Assembly (NCBI RefSeq): GCF_000685215.1
Contig: NZ_ARYJ01000003.1
Location: forward strand, 1 to 64,000
Origin: Hyphomonas jannaschiana VP2
Lineage (GTDB): Bacteria > Pseudomonadota > Alphaproteobacteria > Caulobacterales > Hyphomonadaceae
Length of the DNA: 64,000 nucleotides
Direction: 5' to 3'
A program made the translations under genes and the position numbers. Under the pieces are notes generated by a model that saw nothing but the letters and a program-made list of their open reading frames with translations, did not search any database and was not told where the DNA came from. Position 1 is the stretch's first letter. The number at the start of each line of letters is the position of its first letter. Below, piece after piece: positions 1-9,258 of the stretch.

Positions 1-58
1 GAAGAGACTCCCCCACCGGATGGCACCTGCCACTCCGGCCGCACGTGCTGGGCGGGAC

Positions 59-745
59 CTAGGCGCCCTCGGCCCAGCGGCGGATGAGGTTGTGATAGAT
101 GCCGGTCAGGCGGATGACTTCCGGGTCCTTGTGGCCCCGCTCCGCCACCAGTGCCTGAATGGACTGGTCGAGGTCGAACAGCAGAGTGCGCTCGCCATCG
201 TCGCGCACCATGCTCTGTAGCCAGAAAAAGGACGAGATGCGCGCGCCGCGCGTGATTTCGCTGACCGAGTGCAGACTGGACGCGGGATAAAGGACGAGGT
301 CGCCCGCTTCCAGTTTCACTTCCTGTGCCCCGAACAGGGTCTCGATCACCAGTTCGCCGCCGTCATAATCTTCCGGTTCGGTCAGGAACAGTGTGCAGGA
401 AAGGTCGGTCCGGATGCGCTCGGAGGAGTTCTTCACCGAACGGATCGCATTGTCGACATGGGCACCGAACTGGTCGCCGACGACATAGCGGTTGAACAGG
501 GGCGGAAACACTTTCTGCGGCAGCGCCGCCGCCAGGAAAATGGGATTGTTGCCGATGGCAATGCTGACCAGCTGCTGCGCCTTGCGGGCCGCTTCGCTCT
601 CTTCCGGCAGCTGCGTGTTGCGCTTTGCCTCGGCGGACTGGACGCCCGCCGTGACGCGGCCATCGACCCACTCCGCCGCATCGATCAGCTGGCGGATGTC
701 TTTCACCTGAGCTTTGGTCAGGACTTGGGGAATACAGATCAGCAT
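59..745 (-). CDS. piuC: Fe(II)/2-oxoglutarate PKHD-type hydroxylase, PiuC family
   Basis: The 228-residue protein has the double-stranded beta-helix dioxygenase metal site: HxD at H96/D98, a distal H159 and the 2-oxoglutarate-binding R169. The tail after residue 185 (DLDQSIQAL, then a helical end) is typical of the PiuC/YbiX family. Members are cytosolic and nearly always sit next to a catecholate siderophore receptor, as here, where the receptor gene ends 62 bp upstream on the same strand. That implies one iron-regulated transcript. The substrate is unknown for the family. No good Shine-Dalgarno precedes the ATG at 745, which fits translation from a polycistronic message. Length is normal for the family. 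Confidence 0.92.
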   Translation of the reverse strand: MLICIPQVLTKAQVKDIRQLIDAAEWVDGRVTAGVQSAEAKRNTQLPEESEAARKAQQLVSIAIGNNPIFLAAALPQKVFPPLFNRYVVGDQFGAHVDNAIRSVKNSSERIRTDLSCTLFLTEPEDYDGGELVIETLFGAQEVKLEAGDLVLYPASSLHSVSEITRGARISSFFWLQSMVRDDGERTLLFDLDQSIQALVAERGHKDPEVIRLTGIYHNLIRRWAEGA

Positions 746-807
746 GGGCGGACTCTACAGGAAGGATGAAAGGCGGCCCCGGCAAGGGCCGCCCCTCTTT
801 CGGATGA

Positions 808-3027
808 TCAGAAGTCGATGTCCAGTGTCACAAGGGCCGAACGGCCCGGCGCAACATAGGAGAACGGCGTGCCGGAGCGGTAGAGCGCGTCATAATAGAG
901 CTCGTCCGTGGCGTTCAGCACGTTGAAGGTCACTTCCATATTGTCGGTCAGCTGGTAGCCGCCGAAGAGGTCGAAGCGCCAGTAGTCCGGCACTTCGGTT
1001 GACCCGGCCGCGACGGTGCCGCCGAACTTCTCGCTATTGTACCCGGCCGTGCCGCCGAGGTGCAGGCGGTCGGTGACCTGATAGCGGGAGGTCAGCGTGA
1101 AGCTCTGTTCCGACACGTTCGGGAACATCTCGCCGATCTGGGATTCGATGGTGCTGTCGGTCACTTCGGTTTCGAACAGGGTCAGGCCGCCGAACAGGCT
1201 CCAGTTCTCGGTGATGTTGCCGGCCACGCCGAACTCCACGCCGGTCACTTCCTGTTCCTGGACGCCCAGCGTGGTGGTGCCCCGGCCAAGCGAGATCGGC
1301 ACGCCGTCGCGTGTGATCTGGAACACCGCCGCAGTCAGGTCCAGGTGGCCACCCAGATTGTACTTCGCGCCGAGTTCGAAGGAATTGTTGTCGATCGGGT
1401 CCATCGTGGTGATCCGGTCGTCACAGCCGCCATAGTCCAGCGCGAAGGCGTCGAGCTGTTCGCAGGGCGGGTTCGAGGCGGAGGAGTAGCTGGCATAGAT
1501 GGAGGCATTCTCCACCGGCTTGTAGACAAGGCCGGCATGCCAGTTGAAGAAGTCGCTGTCGGCGCTGCGATCCGGTGCCGGTGTGCCGTCACGATTGGTC
1601 AGGCCGGTGACGTCGGCGGAATAGGAGTCGACGCGGATGCCGAGGAAGGCCTCCCATTGGGGGCTGAAGGTCAGCGTGTCGAGGGCATAGAGCGCGGCCG
1701 TTTCCGTCTCGATCGTCGGCCGGCCGGTCACTTCGGTATCGCTGCCCCATGGAATGGAATTGTCCGGATTGTCGAGGTTCAGCAGCGGGTTGGAGGCTTC
1801 GCCGGTGCAGGGCAGTTCGGCACATTCGGTGAAAGCGCGCTGGCGGTTCAGCGTTTCCTCACGCGACAGTTCGATGCCGGTGACCAGCGTGTGGCCGATC
1901 GAGCCTGTGTCGAAGCGGAAGGTGAACCGGCTCTGGTTCGTCCAGTAATCGGTGACAGCATCGCGGCGCTTGGCATTGGCGCTGACCGTCCGGGCGACGG
2001 GATCCGGACGTTCCGGGGCCGAAGCGGTGTAGGCATTCTTGCTCTGGCCATAGCGCAGGATCGAGTCGAATTCGACGGTGTCGGAAATGATCCAGTTTGC
2101 ATTGGCGGTGTAAACATCGGCGAAGGTCTCACCGAAGTCGCGCGACAGGACGCCGTAGAAATTGTCCCGGTTCACCGCGAACGGGCGATTGTTGTCGATG
2201 TCGTAGGGGTGGCCCCAGTCGGGCATGTAGTCGGTGGAAAGATGGTAGTAATCGAAGCCCAGTGTCAGGGCGTCCGTCGGCGTCCATTCGGCTGCCGCGG
2301 CGATGCCCCAACGGTCGTTGAAGACATTGTCGCGGCCGGCAACTTCGGAATCGTGGGTCATGGCGTTCAGGCGGACGGTGAACGTGTCGGTGACTTCGTG
2401 GTTCACGTCGAGGGTTGCCCGGCGGGTAGCATCGGAGCCGAGGGTGAACTCGACATCACCCCAATCGCCCTCACCCGGCTTCTTGGAGACGAGGCTGACG
2501 GCGCCGCCGGTCGTGCCGCGGCCGCCAAAGGCCGAGGACGGGCCTTTCAGGACTTCGACCTGCTGGACGGCAAAGGTCTCGCGCGAGCCGACGCCCGGAT
2601 CGCGGACACCGTCGACATAGACATCGTTGCGCGCATCGAAGCCACGGATGAAGATCCGGTCGCCGAACGCATTGCCGCCCTCGCCGGTGCCGAGCGTGAT
2701 GCCGGGCTGGGCACGGAACAGGTCGCGGAAGGACTTGGCGCCGAGGTCATGCAGCGTTTCGTCGGTGATGACCGTGATGGTCTTCGGTGTGTCCAGCAGG
2801 TCTTCGGTAAAGAGGCCGCTGGCCGACCGAATGGCGCGGTAGGGCGCATCCGGGTCACCATATGGGTTGGTGTCCGCCGTAACGTCGGTCACGGTGATGG
2901 TCTCGTTGCGAAGTTCGGGCTCCTCGGACTCGTCCGCGAATGCGGGGGTGGCGGCGGCAACGGCAACAGCCGCATACATGCCGACCTGCGCGCGGAGGCT
3001 CCGCGGTTTGCGAATGGCTTTTCTCAT
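808..3027 (-). CDS. fiu: TonB-dependent catecholate siderophore receptor (Fiu-like)
   Basis: Outer-membrane receptor of 739 residues. A basic N-terminus and a hydrophobic, alanine-rich signal peptide (cleavage near PAFA-DE) are followed by a plug domain containing VEVLKGPSSAFGGRGTTGG and a beta-barrel ending in aromatic DIDF. The start at 3027 is preferred over an upstream in-frame ATG at 3108 because AGGGAG lies just before it and the signal peptide begins there. The downstream piuC partner and an upstream Fur-type box support ferric catecholate uptake energised by TonB. Assignment to Fiu rather than another siderophore receptor rests mainly on the piuC neighbour. Confidence 0.88.
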   Translation of the reverse strand: MRKAIRKPRSLRAQVGMYAAVAVAAATPAFADESEEPELRNETITVTDVTADTNPYGDPDAPYRAIRSASGLFTEDLLDTPKTITVITDETLHDLGAKSFRDLFRAQPGITLGTGEGGNAFGDRIFIRGFDARNDVYVDGVRDPGVGSRETFAVQQVEVLKGPSSAFGGRGTTGGAVSLVSKKPGEGDWGDVEFTLGSDATRRATLDVNHEVTDTFTVRLNAMTHDSEVAGRDNVFNDRWGIAAAAEWTPTDALTLGFDYYHLSTDYMPDWGHPYDIDNNRPFAVNRDNFYGVLSRDFGETFADVYTANANWIISDTVEFDSILRYGQSKNAYTASAPERPDPVARTVSANAKRRDAVTDYWTNQSRFTFRFDTGSIGHTLVTGIELSREETLNRQRAFTECAELPCTGEASNPLLNLDNPDNSIPWGSDTEVTGRPTIETETAALYALDTLTFSPQWEAFLGIRVDSYSADVTGLTNRDGTPAPDRSADSDFFNWHAGLVYKPVENASIYASYSSASNPPCEQLDAFALDYGGCDDRITTMDPIDNNSFELGAKYNLGGHLDLTAAVFQITRDGVPISLGRGTTTLGVQEQEVTGVEFGVAGNITENWSLFGGLTLFETEVTDSTIESQIGEMFPNVSEQSFTLTSRYQVTDRLHLGGTAGYNSEKFGGTVAAGSTEVPDYWRFDLFGGYQLTDNMEVTFNVLNATDELYYDALYRSGTPFSYVAPGRSALVTLDIDF

Positions 3028-3078
3028 ATATCTCTCCCTGAGAACCGGTTTTGCGGTCTGAGGAGACGGCCTAATGAA

Positions 3079-3133
3079 AGTGAGAATGAATCGCAAGTAA
3101 TAATGCAAATAATTCTCATACGCATTCGCATTT
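3079..3133. promoter_or_regulatory. Fur/Irr-type iron box cluster upstream of fiu-piuC
   Basis: The A+T-rich stretch contains TGAGAATGA (3081-3089) and TGCAAATAATTCTCATACGC (3104-3123), followed by GCATTCGCA. The second segment matches the alphaproteobacterial Fur pattern TGCAAATAATTCTCATT. It lies 50-105 bp upstream of the receptor start, where a repressor would block the promoter. Which regulator (Fur, Irr or RirA) uses it cannot be told by eye. Confidence 0.65.
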
Positions 3134-3155
3134 GTGGTTTTTGTGCAACCGGAAC

Positions 3156-3188
3156 GAAAAACGCCCGGTCCGTTATCGGGACCGGGCG
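3156..3188 (-). terminator. Rho-independent terminator of the thiolase gene
   Basis: A perfect 10-bp stem (3162-3171 pairing with 3179-3188) with a 7-base loop is followed on the minus strand by five T residues. It lies 40 bp beyond the thiolase stop codon and separates that gene from the iron locus. Confidence 0.85.
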
Positions 3189-3228
3189 CTTGTCTTTGCC
3201 TGCCTCAGGCAGGGGTGTCAGCTGGCAA

Positions 3229-4479
3229 TCAGGCGTCGAGACGCTCGATGATGATGGCCGGGGCCATGCCGCCGGCGGCGCACATGGTGACCAGGCCATA
3301 GCGGCCGCCGGAACGCTCAAGCTCGTCCAGTGCGGTGCCGATCAGGATCGAACCGGTTGCACCGATCGGGTGGCCGAGGGCCATGGCACCGCCATTGATG
3401 TTGACCTTTTCACGGTCGAGATCGAGGTCGCGGATGAACTTCTCGGCGACGACCGAGAAGGCTTCGTTGATTTCGTAGACGTCGATGTCGCCGGTCGTCA
3501 GGCCAGCCTTGGCGAGCACTTTCTTCGCGGCCGGAACCGGAGCGTTGAGCATCAGCGTCGGGCAGTCGCCCATGTTCGCCGTGGCGACGATCCGGGCGCG
3601 CGGCTTCAGGCCGTGCTTCTTCATGTAATCTTCGGACGTGATCAGGACAGCGCCGGAGCCGTCGACAACGCCGGAGGAGTTACCGGCATGGTGGACGTGC
3701 TGGATCTTGCCTTTCAGCTGCGGGTAGACCTTCTCGATCATGTTGCCATAGGTCAGGCCCTTGTCGTCGACCGGGATGTCCCAGAACATGTTGAAGACGG
3801 TTTTCAGGCCAGCGAGGCTTTCCATTGACGTGCCCGGACGCGGGAACTCGTCCTTGTCGAGCGCCAGCGTGCCGTCGCGGTTGTAGACCGGCACAACAGA
3901 CTTATCGAAACGGCCTTCTTTCAGGGCGCGGTCTGCGCGCTCCTGGCTGACCACGGCCAGCTGGTCGACGGCTTCACGGGTGATGCCTTCCAGCGTGGCA
4001 ATGGCATCGGCGCAGCAGCCCTGCTGGGACTGCGGGTGCAGTTCACGCAGGTGCAGGTTGCCGGCGTCCATCATCGGCGGGTTTTTCGGGTCTGCCGTAG
4101 CAGCCGTGTAGCTCATCATCTCGCAGCCGCCGGCCACGATGCAGTCTTCCATGCCCGACATGATCTGCGCCGCGGCAAGGTTCACCGTGGTGATGCCGGA
4201 ACCGCAGAAACGGTCCAGCGTCACGCCGGAAGCCTTGACGTCATAGCCGGCGTCGAGCGCTGCCATACGGCCCATGTCGGCGCCTTGTGCGCCGCGCTGG
4301 CTGGACGTGCCCCAGATCACATCGTCGACCGTCGCCGTGTCGAGCTTGTTGCGCTCGGCGATCTGGCCCAGCACGGTGGCAGCCAGGTGTTGCGGGTGAA
4401 GGTGGGCAAGCGAGCCCTTGCCGACTTTGCCGATACCGCGCGGTGTACGGCAGGCATCAATGATGAAGGCGTCAGCCAT
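3229..4479 (-). CDS. Acetyl-CoA C-acyltransferase (thiolase)
   Basis: Thiolase of 416 residues carrying all active-site blocks: nucleophile C92 in [11 protein letters not shown], the NEAF loop near residue 340, H370 in GHPIGATGS and the proton-shuttling C400 in CAAGGMAPA. These show a functional Claisen-condensing or thiolytic enzyme that joins or cleaves acyl-CoA chains in the cytosol. Motifs alone cannot separate degradative 3-ketoacyl-CoA thiolase from biosynthetic acetoacetyl-CoA thiolase. No beta-oxidation or PHA genes are adjacent. A GGAG-containing ribosome site precedes the ATG. The gene stands alone, with its own terminator. Confidence 0.93.
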   Translation of the reverse strand: MADAFIIDACRTPRGIGKVGKGSLAHLHPQHLAATVLGQIAERNKLDTATVDDVIWGTSSQRGAQGADMGRMAALDAGYDVKASGVTLDRFCGSGITTVNLAAAQIMSGMEDCIVAGGCEMMSYTAATADPKNPPMMDAGNLHLRELHPQSQQGCCADAIATLEGITREAVDQLAVVSQERADRALKEGRFDKSVVPVYNRDGTLALDKDEFPRPGTSMESLAGLKTVFNMFWDIPVDDKGLTYGNMIEKVYPQLKGKIQHVHHAGNSSGVVDGSGAVLITSEDYMKKHGLKPRARIVATANMGDCPTLMLNAPVPAAKKVLAKAGLTTGDIDVYEINEAFSVVAEKFIRDLDLDREKVNINGGAMALGHPIGATGSILIGTALDELERSGGRYGLVTMCAAGGMAPAIIIERLDA

Positions 4480-4622
4480 GATGAGTCTCCGGTTTCCTCA
4501 GTTTGTATGCCGCGGGTTTACGCGAACGTAAGGGGCAACGGAAGTCGTGACGCCGGGGCAGAGGACCTAACGTCAATTCAGTGTGATTTTGAATATTCTA
4601 TCGGGTGTGGGATATTGGCCAT

Positions 4623-5615
4623 ATGACGAGGGAGTCGAAACGCCGGGCGACCAAAATGGCGTCCGGGTGGCATGTCAAAGGTGCCTTGCTGATTTTGCTG
4701 GCCCTGACGGGTAGCCTGCCGGCGCTGGCGAGCGAGCGGCAGGTTATTCCATTCGAGGTAAATGAGTATGACCACATGGTCGTCCGGCTCGAAGTGAACG
4801 GAAACGACAAGGCGACCGGTGTCATCGACACGGCGGCGACCTTTCCGATGATCAACCGCCGGACGGCGCGCCTCGCGCAGCTGCCGGACCTGGAAGAAAA
4901 CCCGCCCATGATCAATGTGCTCGGGCTGACCGGGCAGGAGATCTACCCGATCGTCGAGCTCGATACGCTGCAGATCGGGAATGTGATGAAGCGCGGCGTA
5001 CAGGCGGCGCTGAATGTCGACCTGAATGTCACCGGCGCGCAGAACGTGCTTCCTGCGAATGCCTTTGAGGGCGATGTCATAGACTTCGATTTCGAGAATT
5101 TGCGCGTCATGGTCTATGACGGCCGACCGGACAGGTCTTCCCGGCTGGTGCCGAGCTCCCTGAAGTATGACGACGAGAATGGCCTTATCTTCGTGGATGT
5201 CCGAATCAATGGCCGCAAAGGCCGGGCCCTGGTCGATACCGGTTCCAGCGTCACCTTCATCAACAGCCGGTTTGCGGAATCGTCCCACACCAAAGCCAAT
5301 GAAGAGAAGACCAAGATGCTGCAGGGCGCCACGGGCGGCGACCAGTCCCTGCGGATCGCGTCAGTCCGGATGCTGGCCATCGGGGATTACCGGGTTTCCG
5401 GTATCGATGTTCTGGTCAGCGATCCGCCATTGTTCGAATATCTCGGCCTTGAGGAAGAACCGGCTATGGTGCTCGGGCTGGACCTGTTGTCATCCTTCCG
5501 GCTGCAGATCGACCGTCGCCGGAACCGGGTGGTGCTCAGCATGCCGGACAGCGGCCGCTACTCCAGCGGCGTCAATCTGAACGCACGTGACACGCGGATC
5601 CCGGATTATCGTTAG
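4623..5615 (+). CDS. Exported retropepsin-like aspartyl protease
   Basis: The 330-residue protein has an N-terminal signal or anchor (ALLILLALTGSLPALA, ending near residue 37) and two aspartyl-protease halves. The second has a canonical D205-T-G-S-S motif. The first has D69-T-A-A-T, where glycine is replaced by alanine. The tandem half-domains resemble pepsin-type duplication in one chain rather than a retroviral-like homodimer. The likely location is the periplasm. An alternative GTG start at 4605 exists; 4623 is chosen because the basic n-region of the signal peptide begins there. The substrate is unknown and the gene has no co-directional neighbour. Confidence 0.72.
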   Translation: MTRESKRRATKMASGWHVKGALLILLALTGSLPALASERQVIPFEVNEYDHMVVRLEVNGNDKATGVIDTAATFPMINRRTARLAQLPDLEENPPMINVLGLTGQEIYPIVELDTLQIGNVMKRGVQAALNVDLNVTGAQNVLPANAFEGDVIDFDFENLRVMVYDGRPDRSSRLVPSSLKYDDENGLIFVDVRINGRKGRALVDTGSSVTFINSRFAESSHTKANEEKTKMLQGATGGDQSLRIASVRMLAIGDYRVSGIDVLVSDPPLFEYLGLEEEPAMVLGLDLLSSFRLQIDRRRNRVVLSMPDSGRYSSGVNLNARDTRIPDYR

Positions 5616-5670
5616 CGCCTGAGACACCCGCACGCGTAAGCCTGAATGACCCCGGGCCCTTCAGGGCGTG

Positions 5671-6558
5671 TTAGCGCCGACGGACAAATTTGATCGCGCC
5701 GAACAGGCCCGCGAGGACTGAGCCGACACCGCCAAGGAACACGGCCAGCGGGTTGGCCTGGTCGGCAAAGGCGATGGCCCGGTTGAGGCCGGTCACCTTC
5801 ACGGTGACCGTATTATGGAATGTCCGCAGCGGCACGGCCGGACCGTCATCGATGGCATAGATGTCGAAGGTCAGTTCCTGATTGCCGGCCGTCAGAGGCG
5901 TGACCGACCAGCGCCAGGTGTTTTCAGTCAGCGGGGAGATTGTCTGCTGTTCCGGCGTCATCGCCTTGATCGCAAAGCCGGAACCGGACAGGCGCGCTTC
6001 CACCGTTCTGGAAACCTGCGCCGTCCCTTCGGAGATATTGCCATGGCCCGGCAGGGCATCGACGGCGGTATCGTCGCCGGTCGCGTCGATGGCGAGCACG
6101 GCTTCGAAGGGGCGCTTGTATTCTGCGGCCGAAGGCGTCTCATGCGCGACCGGGACGGACTTCAGGCTGTTGATAAAGGCATCGGAGGCATCTGGCGCCA
6201 TGACATCGGGGGCGACTGCGATGCCGGCCATGGTTTCCGTGTCCAACGCGCGCGTCTCTTCCGCGCCCTGGGTGGAGAACATCGGCTCGTCCAGCGTCGG
6301 GGCAGGAATGGAGCGGGACAGTTTCGGCGCGGAGGCCGTTTCGGCGATGATTTCTTCCTCCGGGCCAGGCGGCAGGGCTTCTGCATCAGGCAGTGCTTCG
6401 ACCAGCACGTCATCCTCTATCGCCTCAGGTGCCTCAATCGGAGCGGCGGCGACCGTCATTTCGGATTTCGGGGAATACACCTCCATAAGGCGCGCCCCGC
6501 CATATCCCGCCACCAGAAGGCCTGCCAGAAGGACGAGGATCGAGAGGAATCTCAGCAT
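5671..6558 (-). CDS. Membrane-anchored protein with acidic linker, unknown function
   Basis: About 295 residues. A hydrophobic segment (residues 2-20, FLSILVLLAGLLVAGYGG) is followed by a long low-complexity acidic/proline stretch (roughly 30-120), then a globular periplasmic region rich in beta-type sequence. A C-terminal hydrophobic stretch (PLAVFLGGVGSVLAGLFGAI) ends in KFVRRR. Two-ended membrane anchoring with a mid-protein domain is visible; no enzyme motif is. An upstream TTG at 6567 is also possible. It is divergent from nothing obvious and lies just downstream of rlmB, with which it may be co-transcribed (50-bp gap). Confidence 0.6.
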   Translation of the reverse strand: MLRFLSILVLLAGLLVAGYGGARLMEVYSPKSEMTVAAAPIEAPEAIEDDVLVEALPDAEALPPGPEEEIIAETASAPKLSRSIPAPTLDEPMFSTQGAEETRALDTETMAGIAVAPDVMAPDASDAFINSLKSVPVAHETPSAAEYKRPFEAVLAIDATGDDTAVDALPGHGNISEGTAQVSRTVEARLSGSGFAIKAMTPEQQTISPLTENTWRWSVTPLTAGNQELTFDIYAIDDGPAVPLRTFHNTVTVKVTGLNRAIAFADQANPLAVFLGGVGSVLAGLFGAIKFVRRR

Positions 6559-6608
6559 GGCGAACAATGGCTCCGTTCGGTGAATCCCGGGCCGACCCTA
6601 GCAGAGGT

Positions 6609-7445
6609 TCAGTCGCCGGGAAAACTGTTCCGCGCTGCTTCGTAAAACGCAATTGCGGCAGCATTGGACACGTTGAGACTTTCCATGGTCGCGCTGATCG
6701 GGATGCGGGCAAGTTCGGCGCAGGCCTTGGCCACGCCGGGGCGCAGGCCGGGGCCCTCGGCGCCCAGCACGATCGCCAGTTTGCCGGCGCCTTTGACGGC
6801 CTGCGCGATGTCCGCTTCGCCCTCACCCGCCAGGCCGACCGTGTGGTACCCCGCCTCGCCGAGCTGTTCGAGCGCGCGGGAAATGTTCACAACACGCGCT
6901 TCGGCCACGGTTTCGATGGCGCCGACGGCGCTTTTGGCGACGATGCCCGTAATCGGCGGGGCGTTCCGGGTCTGCAGCACCAGTCCGCCGAAGCCGAAGG
7001 CGGCTGCCGAGCGGTAGATTGCGCCCAGATTATGGGGGTCGGAGACCTGATCCAGCACCACAATCCGGTCTACACCTTCATGGATCAGGTCTTCCAGCGC
7101 GACCGGGTCCAGCGGCTCGGCGCGCAGGGCAAGCCCCTGATGGACCGATCCGGGCGGCAGCCGGGTGTCGATGTCCCTGGCTGTCACAATATGCGGTTTC
7201 GGTGCGTCAGCGGGCAGGCGCGCTGCGGCATTTTCGGTCGCCAGCAGCTCGATCAGCTTGCGCTCAGGGTTTCCAAGGGCAGCCTCGACCGCATGGATCC
7301 CCCAGATCCAGACGCCTGAATCGTCGTTTGTGTGGCCCTTGTTGGGATGCCGGGGGCCGGGGCGGTGACCCTGCGGCGGGCTGCCGTCCTGTGGGCGTCC
7401 CTGGCGGCCTTGTGCATTTCGCCGTCTTCCATGGTTGCGCGCCAT
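6609..7445 (-). CDS. rlmB: 23S rRNA (guanosine-2'-O)-methyltransferase RlmB (SpoU family)
   Basis: The protein (278 residues) has the three SpoU/TrmH knot motifs in order: DPHNLGAIYRSA with the catalytic arginine, IVLGAEGPGL, and IPISATMESLNVSNAAAI, which binds S-adenosylmethionine. An N-terminal substrate-binding domain (GIHAVEAAL) precedes them. The first 40 residues are a basic, Gly/Gln/Arg-rich extension, probably for RNA contact. It methylates the 2'-O of a conserved peptidyl-transferase-centre guanosine. It is divergent from the tRNA-Tyr gene. Assignment to RlmB rather than TrmH follows from the substrate domain and overall length. Confidence 0.9.
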   Translation of the reverse strand: MARNHGRRRNAQGRQGRPQDGSPPQGHRPGPRHPNKGHTNDDSGVWIWGIHAVEAALGNPERKLIELLATENAAARLPADAPKPHIVTARDIDTRLPPGSVHQGLALRAEPLDPVALEDLIHEGVDRIVVLDQVSDPHNLGAIYRSAAAFGFGGLVLQTRNAPPITGIVAKSAVGAIETVAEARVVNISRALEQLGEAGYHTVGLAGEGEADIAQAVKGAGKLAIVLGAEGPGLRPGVAKACAELARIPISATMESLNVSNAAAIAFYEAARNSFPGD

Positions 7446-7553
7446 TTGGTGTTTCCTTATAAGGCCGCTTCCGGTGTGGATCGGCGGTGCTGCGGCGCCT
7501 ATGTGAAGCCCCGGCCGGACGGCGTCAACGCCGTGCAGCCCGTGAGGTCCCGT

Positions 7554-7637
7554 GGAGGGATGGGTGAGTGGTTAAAACCGCCAGACTGTAAATCTGGTCC
7601 GCAAGGTACGCTGGTTCGAATCCAGCTCCCTCCACCA
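7554..7637 (+). tRNA. tRNA-Tyr (GUA)
   Basis: The acceptor stem GGAGGGA (7554-7560) pairs with TCCCTCC (7627-7633). The anticodon loop CTGTAAA gives GUA. A class II variable arm is present, GGTTCGAATCC forms the T arm, and CCA is encoded. Confidence 0.95.
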
Positions 7638-7662
7638 CCTCATGCCGCTGCATGCTTGTGAC

Positions 7663-7736
7663 GCGGGTATAGCACAATGGTAGTGCAGCAGCCTTCCAAG
7701 CTGAGTATGTCGGTTCGATTCCGTCTACCCGCTCCA
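7663..7736 (+). tRNA. tRNA-Gly (UCC)
   Basis: The acceptor GCGGGTA (7663-7669) pairs with TACCCGC (7726-7732). The anticodon loop CTTCCAA gives UCC. GGTTCGATTCC forms the T arm and CCA is encoded. Its 3' half is repeated exactly 1.5 kb downstream, marking it as an integration target. Confidence 0.95.
7693..7736 (+). repeat. 44-bp direct repeat, left copy (attL-like, within tRNA-Gly)
   Basis: Identical over 44 bases to 9259-9302. It runs from the anticodon loop of tRNA-Gly through the terminal CCA. The flanking bases differ on both sides, so these are the exact repeat boundaries. This is the usual core for tyrosine-recombinase integration into a tRNA gene. Confidence 0.9.
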
Positions 7737-7864
7737 TCCTCTCAATGTGTAGCAAATGCGCCAGATTGAGGGGGTGGGACAAAGCCAGAAAGCAGGATTT
7801 TCAGAGTCGAGTTTTACAGGCGGTATTACACGCCTGTGCTTTTTCCGTTCTCAAAACTCTGAAT

Positions 7865-8191
7865 TTATGGCGCGTGTATCGCCAGAATGCTGGTTGCCTT
7901 GTGATCCAGATAAGCCTTTTCAACCTGTTTGAATTCGTACTGAGCGAGCTTTTGAATTATGGCATGTGCCGCATGAAGAAGCGCTTTTTCGGCGTCAGGG
8001 AGAGTCCGGTTAGGGTCGTGACGGACCATGAGTTCCACTTTGGCTGCTGGGCCAATTGGCGATCCATCTGGCGCGGACAATGTGAAGTTCACCACACCTT
8101 GGTCCCAAGGGGAACTGGCGTCGCCCGGTTGCCAGGACACAGAGTACACATCTGCTGCGGTAAGAGTGCGGTCCGAGTATGGATTGCTCAT
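7865..8191 (-). CDS. Hypothetical protein (island cargo)
   Basis: Predicted 108 residues. I start it at 8191 because AAGGAG lies 9-14 bases upstream and because the extra N-terminus of the longer frame (to 8281) reads like non-coding DNA. The N-terminal half looks like a beta-sandwich (VSWQPGD, VVNFTLSAPDG, VELMVRHDP). The C-terminal half is helical (ALLHAAHAIIQKLAQYEF). There is no signal peptide or membrane segment. I do not recognise the family. It is oriented toward the tRNA genes. Confidence 0.6.
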   Translation of the reverse strand: MSNPYSDRTLTAADVYSVSWQPGDASSPWDQGVVNFTLSAPDGSPIGPAAKVELMVRHDPNRTLPDAEKALLHAAHAIIQKLAQYEFKQVEKAYLDHKATSILAIHAP

Positions 8192-8340
8192 TTGGGATGC
8201 TCCTTGATTCCCGTTATGGGCGTGATGGCAGATTCGGAACATAACGTAAACATGCGAGTTCAGAACCTTTGTCGAGCCCAAGCGCTTAGCCGGGAGCGCG
8301 TGACTTAATGTGTGGGCCCGTTCCGTAGGGGCGAGTGTTC

Positions 8341-8532
8341 CTATTGTTGATTCACAACTCGTCTTACCTCGTCCAGACTTTCAGCGACCGCAATCGAACT
8401 ACCATCGCTCAGATGAATGATTGCGCCTTCGCCATCATTCACTTCATTGACTTCAAAAGTGACGATCTTGTCGATTACAACATCGACTCTTGTGTCATTT
8501 TCAATTCGTGTGAACTGGTGCGTTTTCGGCAT
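8341..8532 (-). CDS. Hypothetical 63-aa protein, FlbD-like fold possible
   Basis: A small acidic protein with AAGGAT ten bases before its ATG. The pattern IIHLSDGSSIAVAESLDEV resembles the short beta-strand protein family that includes FlbD/YlzI-type proteins (hydrophobic strand, D-G-S turn, then V-x-E-S-x-D-E-V), but the match is by eye and weak. It reads in the same direction as the 108-residue gene 150 bp further on, so the two may share a transcript. Base composition is A+T-richer than the chromosome. Confidence 0.5.
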   Translation of the reverse strand: MPKTHQFTRIENDTRVDVVIDKIVTFEVNEVNDGEGAIIHLSDGSSIAVAESLDEVRRVVNQQ

Positions 8533-8672
8533 AATCCGATCCTTGTTGAGAGTGGCATCAGCGTAAAACAGAAAAGGGGGGCGTCAACTTTTTGTTGCAA
8601 AGTCGATCTGTCGCCTTTCGCCTTTTGCGGATAGAGCTTGAAAGGCAGATACTAATTCGAGGACCATTCCGA

Positions 8673-8981
8673 ATGCCAATGCACCCTTATGTCAAAGCCA
8701 TCTACGATATTGCGGCTAGTGCGCTTGCGGGCGAGTTGTCTGATCGCGAGTTGGCAGATATGCGCACGCGGATTGACTCGCGCCTAAACGCACTTAAGCA
8801 GCCAGCGTTGCGATCTGAATATCAGGCTGCCCCCGGTGAAGATTTTGAGCACTATTTTATGAGATTCTCGATGTGGGTAAAAACAGCACTGGGAATCTTT
8901 GAGGCGAAGGGGGCCGATGTTGATCGACTGCCGCAGTTCCTACTTGAAGATGGAACGTTGCTCAGCGACTTTCTAATTTGA
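8673..8981 (+). CDS. Hypothetical protein (island cargo)
   Basis: Predicted 102 residues from the ATG at 8673, which has GAGG at a suitable distance. A longer in-frame start at 8592 has no ribosome site. The sequence is helical throughout (YVKAIYDIAASALAG, then RELADMRTRIDSRLNAL), with conserved-looking aromatic residues HYFMRFSMW in the middle and an acidic C-terminus. No domain is recognised. It is divergent from the 63-aa gene, and the 140 bp between them would hold both promoters. Confidence 0.6.
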   Translation: MPMHPYVKAIYDIAASALAGELSDRELADMRTRIDSRLNALKQPALRSEYQAAPGEDFEHYFMRFSMWVKTALGIFEAKGADVDRLPQFLLEDGTLLSDFLI

Positions 8982-9067
8982 AAGCCATTTCGATTTTACC
9001 GCACCGTTGCCCGATGCCTTGGGCGCATCTTTCGTCTCAGTGGACCTGACCCCGGCAAGCAGGCTTC

Positions 9068-9256
9068 TCACAGCCTATCCGTACACAACGCAGTCGAGCG
9101 ACTCTGACCGGCGGCCCACGATCCGCTCCCACTGCCTACAGGCGCGCCGCGTGAATATTTGACCACCAGCCGTTCGGGCGTGATTTCCTCATAGAAGCAC
9201 GGCTTAAGCGTATCGCTGAAACGAATGGAAACCGTCTGGCCGGTGAGGTGAGCCAT
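9068..9256 (-). pseudogene. Fragment or small ORF starting beside the right att repeat
   Basis: A 62-codon frame whose ATG lies 3 bp inside the right 44-bp repeat. It reads back into the island. The first 38 residues look protein-like (VSIRFSDTLKPCFYEE, then RLVVKYSRGAP). The rest is a low-complexity Gly/Ser run ending abruptly, as if an original coding sequence had been cut at the island edge and continued by chance. An in-frame ATG at 9265 lies within the repeat itself. Function unknown. Confidence 0.35.
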
Positions 9257-9258
9257 GA

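Noticed and set aside
1060-3828. Very long open frame (about 920 codons) antisense to the fiu-like receptor.
   Set aside because: A shadow frame in high-GC DNA; composition follows the opposite-strand gene, with no start signals or domains.
8236-8260. GGAAC-N16-AGTT on the plus strand in the tRNA-Gly island, close to an EcfG promoter.
   Set aside because: The -10 differs by one base from the otherwise invariant CGTT, and no plus-strand gene follows.
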